DNA of 64,000 nt, taken from Isochrysis galbana (Eukaryota; Haptophyta; Isochrysidales; Isochrysidaceae). The notes beneath the pieces were generated by a model. It did not search any database. It saw only the letters and a program-made list of their open reading frames with translations, and was not told where the DNA came from. Shown here piece after piece: positions 43,001-52,779 of the stretch; position 1 is the first letter of the stretch, and every line of letters starts with the position of its first letter. The translations under genes were made by a program, and so were the position numbers. The stretch spans positions 2,273,398 through 2,337,397 of the forward strand of contig CM030931.1 in assembly GCA_018136815.1 (NCBI GenBank). The letters are read 5' to 3'.

Positions 43001-46000
43001 GCTCTCTACGAAGCCGTGCTGCTGCCCTTTCTTCGTGAATTCATCCCGGGGATCGATCACGCGCTGGTTCGCGAGCAAGAGGAGAGCCACGCTCGCTCGC
43101 GAAGCGCGAGGGCCGCGAAGAAGGCGACTGCTAAGTACTTCGAGGACGGTCTGCCTCATCTCATGCTCTGGGCAGTCTTTATCGGCTCGGTCGAACTTGC
43201 GCGCGTCTTCTGGCAGCAGAGCACAAAGCACACGGATCCCATCCGTCTCGCACTCATTGCGGCGCAGGTTTCTAAGCAGGCAGCCCAGGCTCGGCCGTCC
43301 GCGGCGCAGCTTTACCTGCGTAACGCAGACGTGTTCCAGGGGTGGGCGGTTTCGGTGCTGGACAAGTGCCCCAACCAGAATCAGGCAACAATTGTTCTCA
43401 TGCGTCCGTCGCTCATTTGGCCAGGCACAATCCTACAGGTCCGCACGGCCTAGGTCATATACGCCACCATGCGGTGCCCCCGATGCAAGTGCGCACATTT
43501 CTGCCACACGCCTCGAGCCTGCACTGCAACCGGTTTCTCATTTTCAGGTGGCAATGGACGGTGAGAACAAGTCTTTCGTCGGCCACAAGTATGTGCAGAC
43601 ACTCATCGACGAGTACTGGCGGGGCAACCTGTACGGTTCGGATGGCGCGCTGCCGGCCAATGTCGGCTCATGGCGCGTACTACTCCACCTCTTCTTCAAG
43701 ACGCTGGACAAGCAACCCGTAGACCATGACGCCGATGAATTCACCTCGCTTGAGGAGCGGCGCCAAGCAAAATATCACACCCAAGGCATACAAATATCCG
43801 ATCTGCTCGCACCAGCCCGTGCGGGCACTGAATACTATGCTCCAAACGCACTGCCCAAGCCAGGCAGCTTCAACGCACGGAACTCTGCTGCACAGGGCAA
43901 GGGGGGGCGCGCCGGGGCCCTCTCCTCGAGGCGCGACCTTGACGACCTGTACGATGGATTTGAGACTGCCAATCAGGCGCTCGCCGAGATGCCTCCTTGC
44001 TGTCAGAATCCATGTCGCGACGGCTGCATCTGCTTCCCGTTCCGATGTTTCTCGTGCTGCCTGAACTGTTGTTTCCAATGTTGCACGTGCGTCGCATGCA
44101 TTCGCTGTTGCCGCTCGAAGAAGAAGAAGAAAAACGAGGCCGGCAGCGGATCGGTATTCCGCTGGATCAATCTGCGTTGGTTCCTTGCCGTGCCGCGCGT
44201 CAAGTTCCTGCTGAAGATGGCCTCCTACATCGTCTTCATGATACTCTACACCCTTGTCCTCATGTCGCACCCAGGGACCTTTCTCACATTCGGAATGGTC
44301 GAATTCGCGTTCTGCTTCTATTGCTATGCATTTTGGGTCGAGGAGCTCTTCCAGTGGTACACTCACTGGCGTGCTGGCCATGACCACTTCGAATCCTTCG
44401 CCAATATCGCGGACGTCATCACCCTCACATCGCAGGTCATCGCATCGACGATTCGGCTCACCGTTGGCGTGGCTTGCCACACCGCCGAACTCGGCCTGCA
44501 CACGATTGAGCGTGTCATCAGCGACGAGCGCAGACTCGGTGAGGCTGAAGACATGACGGGACAAATCGAAGATTCTTACTTCCATCCGCTGGCCCAACAC
44601 GCCCACCGTTTCCTCGACGCAAGCGACGACGTCGCTTCTGCCTCGGCCTCCAATGACGGTGACGACGGGCTCACCTCGAGCTTGGTGTGGCACGGGCTCT
44701 ACCTAGGATGCACCCCGCTGTGGATGGCGCAAGTTGTGTTGGCCATCTGCGCGATCTACGCTTACACTCGAATGTTGCTATGGCTGCAAATCTATCGAGA
44801 CGTTGGTGTGCTCTCAATCATCATCCAAGCCTTGTTCAAGGACATCGTCATGTTTGGTGGTATCCTGGTCGTTGTTATGGCCGCCTTCGCCTCTGCGTTT
44901 GTAGCCCTCATGCCGACGCTCGGCGATGAGACTTTTGGTACTGACGGTGCCTTCGCGCTGCCATTTTGGGCAATGTTCGGAGAGTTCGGCGACCTGCACG
45001 CAGTTGGACTTGCTGGCGGCCAGCTAGGCCCTAGCCTGCTGTGGATCTTCTCGTTCACAACCCAAGTCGTGCTTGTGAACTTGCTCATCGCGATGATGTC
45101 GGAGACATACGAGAAGATCAAGGAGAATGCTGACAATGAATGGAAGTACTCGCGCGTCTTTGTTGTCGACGAGTTTGTTTCGTCAGTGTATTGGATCCCG
45201 CCGCCCGTGTCGCTCCCATTCCTCGTTCTTGAAATGACGCATGGCTTCTCAAAGCTCGCATGCAATAGTGTCCGCGACTTCTGCGTGCGATGTTGGGAGG
45301 CCGCAAGGGGCTGTAGGCGTAATCGCGATGAGCGGGGCCGCCAGCTGCCATCACACCCTTACTCTGGTCTTCGGCGAATGTCCACTACCCGTGCCACGGG
45401 CCTGGGATACCGTAGCGACGCCAAGGTTGTGCCACTGCTTTCGGATACCCTGCCTCAAGCCGTCCTTGAGACCACGCAGCCAGACCGCATGTGGCTTGCT
45501 GACGTCCTAGAAGATGAGGACCGGCAGTTGGAAGGAGCCACGGATACCAAGATCGAGCGACTGTCGAGTGAGCTCGCAAAGGTGCTTGACAAGTCTCTCG
45601 AGATCCAAGAATCGCTCATGAAGCTCCAAGAGTTGCACGACAAGTCCAACCGTCAGGGCGTTAGCACACCGGGGGGGGCACCTGGTGTCTCTCGGGCCTT
45701 GACATCATTGGGGATGTCAGGCAGCGTGCCTAGCTCACCGCGTGCCTCAGATGCGTTTCCCTCCTTAGGCCCCACCCCGCGCGGCTCAGGGAGTGCCCCG
45801 TCCCCGAGTGGCGCCCGAGCGTCAGGTACAACTCCTCGTGCAGTTGCTTCGGGCCCGTCTGAATCGGCCCTGCCTGCTGTGTCGGAAGGCACCGTCGCTG
45901 CGCCTAAAGGCAAAGCTGTGGTTGCACCTCCTCGAACACTGCACGAAGAGCTTGCTGCCAAGCTGGAGGCGGCGGAGAAGGCACTTGAGCAGTCTCGACG

Positions 46001-47099
46001 CGTGCACGTGGTCGCGCGCAGCCAACAGAACCCGCAATATCCACAGCGGTTTCAAGTGCCCGACGACAAGGTGGACTGGCGTGTGCGATACCCTGAGTAC
46101 GCTCCACGCCGTTTCACGGGCAAGGGTGTCGTGGCCAATATGCAGAGCCCCACAAACCCCAAAGGCTGGGCCGATCCGGCTGATCCTAGCACGGCTCGCG
46201 AGCAAATCAAGGATCGCACGTCTTTTGAAGGAGACCTCTTCTTTGACACGAATGGTCGTCCGGTGAATCCTCGCGGCCGTACCGGCATTTGCGATCGCGG
46301 AATGCTCGGCAAATGGGGGCCCAATCATGCAGCAGACCCCATAGTGACGCGCTGGAAGCCGGGCGCGGACCCGCCCACCCTGCAGGTGGTCGCCATTCGT
46401 CGTGGTGACACCGGCATTTGGGCGCTGCCGGGCGGCATGGTTGACGCGGGCGAGAAGGTTAGCGTGACGGTCCGCCGCGAGTTCGAGGAAGAGGCCGGCA
46501 ACGTGCAAGAAGGAGCGGAGCGCGAGGCTTTCACGTTTGCAGTTGAGAAGCTCTTCTCTCATGGGCGCGTCGTTTATCAAGGGTACGTCGATGATCCGCG
46601 AAATACGGACAACGCGTGGATGGAAACGACAGCGTTCCATTTCCACTGTGATGCTGAACTAGCAGAGAAACTGCCGCTTCGTGCGGGAGACGACGCGAGG
46701 GACGTGACGTGGCTCGACGTTAGCCGCGACGAACCGCGCTATGTGAATTTGTATGCCTCACACAGAGAGTGGGTTGATCAAGTTGCCGAATCGATGGGAG
46801 GTACAGGCGTGGGTGGTGGTGCAAGCGCGCCTGCGGTCGTTGGGAAACCGGCGCTAGCGGCGTCACCTGCTGGATCTGATGGAACATCAAAGTCAGCTAC
46901 TGCCGTAGAAGGCGGAGTCTCAGGACCTCCGACGGCTGTGCTGGCCGGCGTTTCGAGTCAGCCTATCGATGCATCAAATCCAAACAGCCAGGACAAGGCC
47001 AAGCCGAAGCGCGGTGTCTTCGGCATCACCTTGCGCTCGACACATCCCCGCTCTGCTGCCACCCCACCACCGTCACCGCCAGGGTCGCCACCAGGCTAA
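40072..47099 (+). CDS. TRPM2-type cation channel with C-terminal NUDT9-like ADP-ribose pyrophosphatase domain
   Basis: Five exons: 40072-41370, about 41645-41999, 42260-42362, 42485-43438 and 43548-47099; about 2,085 aa. The N-terminal TRPM homology (LSDAT/SLOG) domain is clear: SVLISITGGAQDFKLQPRLL, WVFTGGTDSGVMQLVGEAL, HFILVDNGAS, VMVVVNGGPGTL, PVVIISDSGG. After helical MHR repeats comes a Cys-rich insert, then six membrane segments (first VKFLLKMASYIVFMILYTLV), a pore region with FWAMFGEFGDL, and the S6/TRP-helix NLLIAMMSETYEKIKENADN. A coiled coil (ELAKVLDKSLEIQESLMKL) precedes the NUDT9-H domain: GRTGICDRGMLGKWGPNHAA, a canonical Nudix box (GGMVDAGEKVSVTVRREF then EEEAGN) and YVDDPRNTDNAWMETTAF. 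In vertebrate TRPM2 the box is degenerate; here REFEEE is intact, so the channel probably binds and may also hydrolyse ADP-ribose. Intron 1 is uncertain: donor 41371 and acceptor 41644 disagree by one base in frame. Confidence 0.93.
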
Positions 47100-48222
47100 C
47101 CTTCTGGATGGTTAATGTGAACTGGGCAACGCTACACCATCGCACAGTATTCCCCGTGACCTGGCAATGATTTCGGGTCTTTAGTTTGCTTGCTTTGCCG
47201 TGACAAACGAAGCCCCCCTCTCATCACATAATCGAGGCGAGATTTAAGTAGCCCAAAGGCGCGTTCGCACCAAGTTAGCGCGCCCGCGCACACACGCGCT
47301 TCTCGGCTGCCGCCGTCATCTCTTCCTAGACGCTTGTGATCGCAAGTCTGTCCTCATTTCAGAAATCTTAGCTATGACATCGTGTTGTGCACAAAAGTTT
47401 CGGTTCAACAATAACCGTCGTCCGTCGTTCACACTAAGGATAATAAAACAGCTGAGCGTTAGTACCACTACTCACACTAGCCCGGTACCATCACGACACC
47501 CCCTCAGCGCACTTGCCCGTATGCCTTGACGTGTGCTGTCACTAGACACATACGCATATGCACCCCACAACCCGGCAACACAAACGCTAGCCAACCTAAA
47601 GGCCTGCCCGGACCCCATACTCCGAACTCCGAAGCGGGCCCAAGGAAGTGCACCTGGGCCGGACCCCTGAAACCGAACAAAAAGGAATGATGGGGGAAGG
47701 GAAAGAGATGGAGCGAAGGGAAATAAGGGCGGTGTCAATGTCAATGGTCAATGGAGAGGTGAGAGGTATGGAGAACCTAGTACCTAGTCGGTAGTAGGTG
47801 TTTTAGCCCCGAATCTTCAGCTTTTTTTTTAAATTGACGTCGAGCAGGAAGCAAGAGCTCGGCCGCCTCGCTCTGAAATTATTCCTTCACATCCCGGAGG
47901 CGCCGTCGGGAACAGGACTGTGTGCTCTGTCCTTCCGTCTGAGACGCTGTCCGATCCTCATCGAACAACCTGGGTCTCTCGTCTTTTATAGGTGGGGAGA
48001 ACGAGTGCTCATAGGAGATGATGATGGAGTGGCACCATTTTGGTCCACAGACTATGTGTGTCCCCACCTCTATTCACTATTCACAAGAGACAAGCGGGCT
48101 TCTCTTCTTCCCTCTCTCACCAGACAGACAGACGCTCTCCTCTTCTCCTGCCTCTCCCGCTGCTGCTGCCCACGGCTTCCTGCAGGCACGCCTTCCCCCC
48201 ACCTCCGCTGCCGTCCGTGAGG
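47100..48222. other. Intergenic with one dispersed repeat
   Basis: 47460-47565 matches 3921-4025, and 47590-47700 resembles 9785-9880. In both loci the repeat starts after a gagc(a/g)tt sequence and tagtaccact. The final 180 bp is the 5' region of the next gene, Cys/Pro/Leu-rich if translated and so probably untranslated. Confidence 0.6.
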
Positions 48223-49359
48223 ATGGTGGGCTCCACGCCTTTCGGACGCGGGCTGGTGGTGGTGGCCGCCCTTGGCAGCCCCTCCGACCTGCCGCTCCTC
48301 GCCTCCAACCTCCGCCACTTCGACCCCTTGCTCTGGGACTGCCTTGCGTTGGCATACGCTCCGCTTCCGCAGCCGATGCCGCACATCGGTGCGCGGTGTC
48401 GCGTCGAGATGCGCCTCGGCTGGCTGTGGGGATCGCTGCTCAACTTGACTACACCCGCACTGACAGCCAGCTACTCACACGTCTTCGTGCTGCTTGATGA
48501 CCTAGTCCTGCCACCAACCACGTTCAATCTGACCGAGCTCGTCCATATCCAGCAGGCCAGCGGGCTTGATGCCATCTCGCCCACCATCGCCGGTGCCTCG
48601 AGGGGCACCATGTCACCGGCTCAGGTGCCGGTTTGGAAGACGGGCACAGAGCGGCCGGGCGCGGTATGTGTGCACCTCGTCAATGTTATCGAACTTTTCG
48701 CCACGCTCTTCACTGAGCCCGCATGGCGGTGCTTCCATAGCATGTTTGACAACCGGGTGCTACACAACGCAACGCACGCTGTCGCGTGGGGCTATGACAT
48801 ATGCTTCCAAGCTCATTGCGCCCATCAGTTAGTTGGGAGAGCCCAGATGGGCATTGTGCTACACCAAATGGCGGTGCATGCAGAGGGTCCTGTCTCCGAA
48901 CTACACGCACATGTGGAGACCAAGATCCGAGCGCAAAGAGTCATCGAGCGGACCGGTCGCGATGTGCTTGACGGCGGATGGCATCGGCGTTGGGCTACAG
49001 ATACATTAGAATATGTGCATGGATTTCATTCACGACTAGGGGTTCTCGCCAAGGTTCACAAAGACAACATGGCGGTTGCCGCTGGCTATGAAGCAGAGTT
49101 TGATCTGCTCATTCAGCGCCTGGCAAACAAGAGTGCTGCTCCGACCCGTCGTTTGGAAGACCTCGCCAGTGGGCTCTCAGAGAAACAATGGGGCCGTCGG
49201 CTTGCTTTGAGACAACACGGAAAGAAGTCTCTTGGGCTAGAGCAGGCACGCTTGGTGCGTCAGTTTGTGTGGCGCCATAGCCACAGAGAGTGCCCGATTC
49301 CCACTTGGCGCATGCCCCACCATTTCCAATTTTCGGCGAGCTGCGATCTCGATCTGTGA
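48223..49359 (+). CDS. DUF707-like glycosyltransferase
   Basis: A 378-aa single-exon frame from ATG 48223 (MVGSTPFGRGLVVVAALGSP). The family-defining half is SHVFVLLDDLVLPPTTFNL (acidic metal-site strand), SGLDAISPTIAGASRGTMSP, VNVIELFATLFTEPAWRCFH, VAWGYDICFQAHC and QMGIVLHQMAVHAEGP. The order I-S-P, VE-FAPVF--AWRC, GWG-D and MG-VH--AVH is that of DUF707, a putative Golgi glycosyltransferase family of plants and algae. No clear signal anchor is seen in this frame; an upstream exon or the longer frame from 48040 could supply one. The C-terminus ends in a Gln/Arg/His-rich tail whose last codons form one arm of a perfect inverted repeat. Confidence 0.75.
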   Translation: MVGSTPFGRGLVVVAALGSPSDLPLLASNLRHFDPLLWDCLALAYAPLPQPMPHIGARCRVEMRLGWLWGSLLNLTTPALTASYSHVFVLLDDLVLPPTTFNLTELVHIQQASGLDAISPTIAGASRGTMSPAQVPVWKTGTERPGAVCVHLVNVIELFATLFTEPAWRCFHSMFDNRVLHNATHAVAWGYDICFQAHCAHQLVGRAQMGIVLHQMAVHAEGPVSELHAHVETKIRAQRVIERTGRDVLDGGWHRRWATDTLEYVHGFHSRLGVLAKVHKDNMAVAAGYEAEFDLLIQRLANKSAAPTRRLEDLASGLSEKQWGRRLALRQHGKKSLGLEQARLVRQFVWRHSHRECPIPTWRMPHHFQFSASCDLDL

Positions 49360-49420
49360 TAGCATTTGTTGTTAACAACAGAGCGCTGAATATCAAGGGC
49401 AATTACAGATCGAGATCGCA
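49342..49420. terminator. Perfect 16-bp inverted repeat across the stop codon of the DUF707-like gene
   Basis: TGCGATCTCGATCTGT (49342-49357) pairs with ACAGATCGAGATCGCA (49405-49420) around a 47-base loop that itself contains GTTGTTAACAAC. The left arm encodes the last residues of the protein. It may be a 3' processing structure or a small inverted-repeat insertion that supplied the stop; I cannot tell which. Confidence 0.5.
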
Positions 49421-49822
49421 TGCGTGCCCGCGATACTTGCATGTTCAATTAGTGCCCCGCTGCGAAAGACTTTGTTGTGCACAGACGGAGACAAACGCAT
49501 CCGCGTTTTTTTACTCTTACTCTAGCTTTAGCTCCTTCAAAAAATTCTCGATGCATTCTCGCCGCGCGCCCAGCCCCTTGCGCTTACTGCTCTCACGCAG
49601 CTAATTTCATACTTAGTTCACCATGGGGAGGCGCCTCGTGCCGTCCCCCTCAGGTGAATTTTCCCCTCCGCCGCATCTGCTGCCTCATCAGCCTAGTGTT
49701 GGCGTGCGGTTCCTGTGTTGTCCGGCCCGGCTCGCCTCACTCGTGGCTAGCCTTGGCTGAGCGTGCTTGTCTTTCGCCGTGCTCGTGAGTTCCCTTCCCA
49801 ACTAAGTTTATACTTGGTTCTT

Positions 49823-50045
49823 GGCTCTAAGAGCTCACGGACAACAAGCGCGCGAGCGCGAGAGTGAGGAGCAGAGCGTGCTCAGAGGTTGGCGGCTCTA
49901 AGAGCTCACGGACAACAAGCGCGCGAGCGCGAAAGTGAGGAGGAGCGTGCTCAGACAGAGGTTGGCGGCTGTAAGAGCTCAAGTGCAACAAGCACGCCAA
50001 CGCGAATCGGAGGAGGAGCATGCTGAGAGGCTAGCCGCTCATCGA
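49823..50045. repeat. Tandem repeat of about 73 bp, three copies, preceded by a lone family A head
   Basis: The unit ctaagagctcacggacaaca then agcgcgcgagcgcgagagtg starts at about 49826, 49898 and 49971 with increasing divergence. Translated it gives Arg/Glu/Ala-rich helix (RAQVQQARQRESEEEHAERL), so it may be a relic of coiled-coil coding DNA. AACTAAGTTTATACTTGGTT sits immediately before it at 49800. Confidence 0.75.
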
Positions 50046-50089
50046 GCTCAACAACACCCGGATGCCCCGTCAGGTCTCATGTCATCAGG

Positions 50090-51169
50090 TCTTGGCGACC
50101 TAATACCTGATATCAAGTGATATCAGTACCTGATATGAGGCTGATATCAGGTGGTCCACCACTAATATTATAATATTGTAATGAGCGATTCTAAGGTTAG
50201 GCACATCGTTTGAACAAATCGTTTGAGCGAAATGGACTACGTCTAGAAGCGGAGAGGGGGTTCGTGTGGAAGCGGAGGGGAGAGCCACCCCCCAGCCACC
50301 CCCCACCCACCCCTCTCCCCCGCGGGAACCCCCCCCCCCCCCCCCCCGCGCGCGCACCCGCCTCTGCCGCTCCGCCGGAGGCGCACCCGCCCCGCACCCC
50401 TCCCTCCTAGCCCGCCACTGCTGCCACCGTTCCCGCCCGCTCCGCCGCCAGCGCGTCCCCTGCTACCTCTTCTCGCTCCACCGCCGTCCCCTTCGCAGCC
50501 GCCCGCCTCGCTGGCTCACCCGCCTCCCGCCTCCCGCCTCACTGCCTTAAACCCCTTCTCCCTTCCCACCGCCACCGCCGCCTAGATGCTCGCGCTCGCC
50601 CATCTGCTCGCGAAAGGTGAAGCACCTTTCGCGGCGCACGCACGCAGCGCCGCCCAGGCGACACAAATGGTGACATGGCTCGCGCTGCGCGCTGCGCGTC
50701 GAGCTGGGGGCAAGGGCTAAGATATGATGGGTGAGTGGGTGAGGGGTGTGGAGACGCCCTCCCATACCCATACCCATACCGCTACAGCCGCCAATGAGGT
50801 GGTCTGAGAGGCATGGGAGGCGACGGCGCGGCGCGGCGACGGCGTGCAGCACCTCCGAAGGTGCTTCGCCTCTTAAGAGATACGCCCCCGGTGTACCAGC
50901 AACATGTCTCGATCATTCGAATTTCATTCTGTAACCCCCTCTAAGAGACATTTTACATTTTCCCCGGGATCCTTAGTTTCGGAACGGAGGTAGTAAATAG
51001 AAATAGGACGCCTCTTCCTCTCACTCCGCCAGTCTCCCCCTCCTTTCGCCTGAAGTAGAGTAAAGTAAAGTACACCGCGAACTTATCTCCGCCCGTCCCT
51101 CCCCGCCCTGCCCCGCCCCTCCCCCTCCCCCCGTCTTCCACTCACCGCGCGGGGACCGCAGAGCCCCTC
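50090..51169. other. Intergenic: palindrome, CG-rich stretch, no gene
   Basis: 50105-50155 holds nested inverted copies of ACCTGATATCA. 50285-50700 is extremely GC-rich with a long C run. 50975-50997 reads, on the minus strand, TACTACCTCCGTTCCGAAAC, which resembles the end of Stowaway/mariner-type MITEs. The last 150 bp is C/T-rich leader for the following gene. Confidence 0.45.
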
Positions 51170-52420
51170 ATGGCGAGGTCGCACCGCAAGGCGCTCGAGG
51201 ACCTGATCGCCAAGCACGCCGACGCGAGCAACCAGGTCCTCCTCCAGAATTCAGCTGCACGACGCCTGCAGGCAGTCGAGCGCGGTCGCGCCCTCCGCGC
51301 CATGCTCCCGCCTCCAAAGGCGAAGTCTGCACCTGAACCATCTGCCACAGCTCCGTCTTCTGGATCACTCCAGGCGCAGATGGACCAGATCCTGGCGAAT
51401 ACCAACGTCGGCGCCTCGTCTGGTACCGCGCTTCCTCGTCGCCGCTCGAGAACCCTCCTGCGGGTCGAGTTCGAAGACGCGGTCGATGAGGAGAAGATAG
51501 CGACGGAAGCCCGCCCCAAGTTGGCTGCAAAGGACCAGCTTGAGGTTGAGATGAAAAAAATTCTAGCCCAGACACACGATGTGACCTCGAAGCGTGGGGC
51601 CTCTAGGGTGCGCCGCTCGTCACGCAACCTGGCGGAGGCCGATTGTGTTCCAGCCAGAGCTGAGGCAATGGCTGCACTTGCAGCCCATACAGCTGCTCCT
51701 TCTGGATCGCTTGATGCGCAAATGGATGTCATCCTGACACAAGCGCATAGCAGCGCATTACTACGGGGTGGATCACGTGCCCGAAGGAGGTCAAGAAACC
51801 TCTCAGCTACTGATTTTGCTGAGGCACGTGCAGAGGAGGCGCAAAAGGCTCATGCATTTTCAGCTCCAGCTTCTGAGCCGAAATTGGCCATGGATGGTGC
51901 AGAGCTTGAAGTGGAGGTGGATCCCCCTTTGTTGGCGCCCAAAGAGGCTTCCGGGATCGGCAAAGGTGGACGGGCCCGCTTCATGGACTTGCTTTCACGA
52001 CCGGACCTGAACGGTATGGAGGGTGTGGTGCTGCAATGGAATACAAAGACTGAGCTCTGGGCTGTCCAATGCGATGCCTCGAGAGAGATCGTGCAAGTGA
52101 AGGAAGAGAATTTGGTTGCGTTGACGCCTCCGATGGGCGCAGTCACAGTCCTGACTAAGTCGCCGGCAGATGTGGAGGAAGTAGAGGAGGAGGAGGATTC
52201 GGGAGTGTGGGTAAATGCACGACTTGGCGACAAGGTCGTGCACATTGATCCGGCCGAGCTCAAACGTCAGTTTCAAGAAATCGTGGAAAAGCACGGCTTT
52301 AACCGCGGGAACAAGGCAGACGCTGTGGCGGACATGCTCACCAACGGCGAGGCGAGCACGGTGCGGCCGCAGTCCCCTCGTGAGCTTGATTACGTAATGG
52401 AATCTTCCCAACTTGCCTAG
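51170..52420 (+). CDS. Hypothetical protein with three internal repeats and an SH3-like segment
   Basis: 416 aa from ATG 51170 (MARSHRKALEDLIAKHADAS). Three units of about 85 residues share (G)SLxAQMDxIL...R.RRRSRNL: SGSLQAQMDQILANTNVG with LPRRRSRTLL, QLEVEMKKILAQTHD with RVRRSSRNLAEADC, and SGSLDAQMDVILTQAHSS with RARRRSRNLSATDF. A compact beta-rich segment follows (LNGMEGVVLQWNTKTELWAV, REIVQVKEENLVAL), of the kind found in many algal and animal proteins next to MYND or ankyrin domains. The C-terminal helix pair (LKRQFQEIVEKHGFNRGNKA) resembles a small SAP-like fold. Highly basic repeats suggest nucleic-acid or cytoskeleton binding, but this is a guess. Confidence 0.7.
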   Translation: MARSHRKALEDLIAKHADASNQVLLQNSAARRLQAVERGRALRAMLPPPKAKSAPEPSATAPSSGSLQAQMDQILANTNVGASSGTALPRRRSRTLLRVEFEDAVDEEKIATEARPKLAAKDQLEVEMKKILAQTHDVTSKRGASRVRRSSRNLAEADCVPARAEAMAALAAHTAAPSGSLDAQMDVILTQAHSSALLRGGSRARRRSRNLSATDFAEARAEEAQKAHAFSAPASEPKLAMDGAELEVEVDPPLLAPKEASGIGKGGRARFMDLLSRPDLNGMEGVVLQWNTKTELWAVQCDASREIVQVKEENLVALTPPMGAVTVLTKSPADVEEVEEEEDSGVWVNARLGDKVVHIDPAELKRQFQEIVEKHGFNRGNKADAVADMLTNGEASTVRPQSPRELDYVMESSQLA

Positions 52421-52471
52421 CCAGCTACAATTGGTTGGGAGGGATTATTTTGCTAGGCGTTCCTGTGGAAG

Positions 52472-52777
52472 ATGTGGAATGACACACGGCATGGTCCTTA
52501 TTCCGCAGGGCAGCCCATTCGCCGCTGCCCTCGAGGTTACCGTCGTGCTCCACGTGATTTGCGCATCCCATGCTCACCCCACTTGTTTGGCGAGCAGGTC
52601 AGCGCCGCAGAATTCGCTGCGCGATTCAGCGTGTCAGAGGACGAGGCTTCCATTTTCCTGGCATGGATCAATGTTGGCGTCGCATTTAAGGAACAATACA
52701 TGACCGACGCTTCTACAGCATCACGCAAGACGAAGAAGAAGGCAAAGGCACTCGCAAGGCGCGCGGGAATTCTCTAA
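52472..52777 (+). CDS. Small hypothetical protein (or last exon of the preceding gene)
   Basis: 101 aa: MWNDTRHGPYSAGQPIRRCP, then VSAAEFAARFSVSEDEASIF, LAWINVGVAFKEQYM and a Lys/Arg-rich tail ending ARRAGIL. The helix-turn-helix-like middle looks real. It begins only 51 bp after the previous stop and in the same frame, so it could be a downstream exon that replaces the end of the previous gene. No family recognised. Confidence 0.5.
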   Translation: MWNDTRHGPYSAGQPIRRCPRGYRRAPRDLRIPCSPHLFGEQVSAAEFAARFSVSEDEASIFLAWINVGVAFKEQYMTDASTASRKTKKKAKALARRAGIL

Positions 52778-52779
52778 AG

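Noticed and set aside
42756-43547. Upstream extension of the 1447-codon frame
   Set aside because: This part is a shadow of TRPM2 exon 4; the real frame enters at 43548 after the intron.
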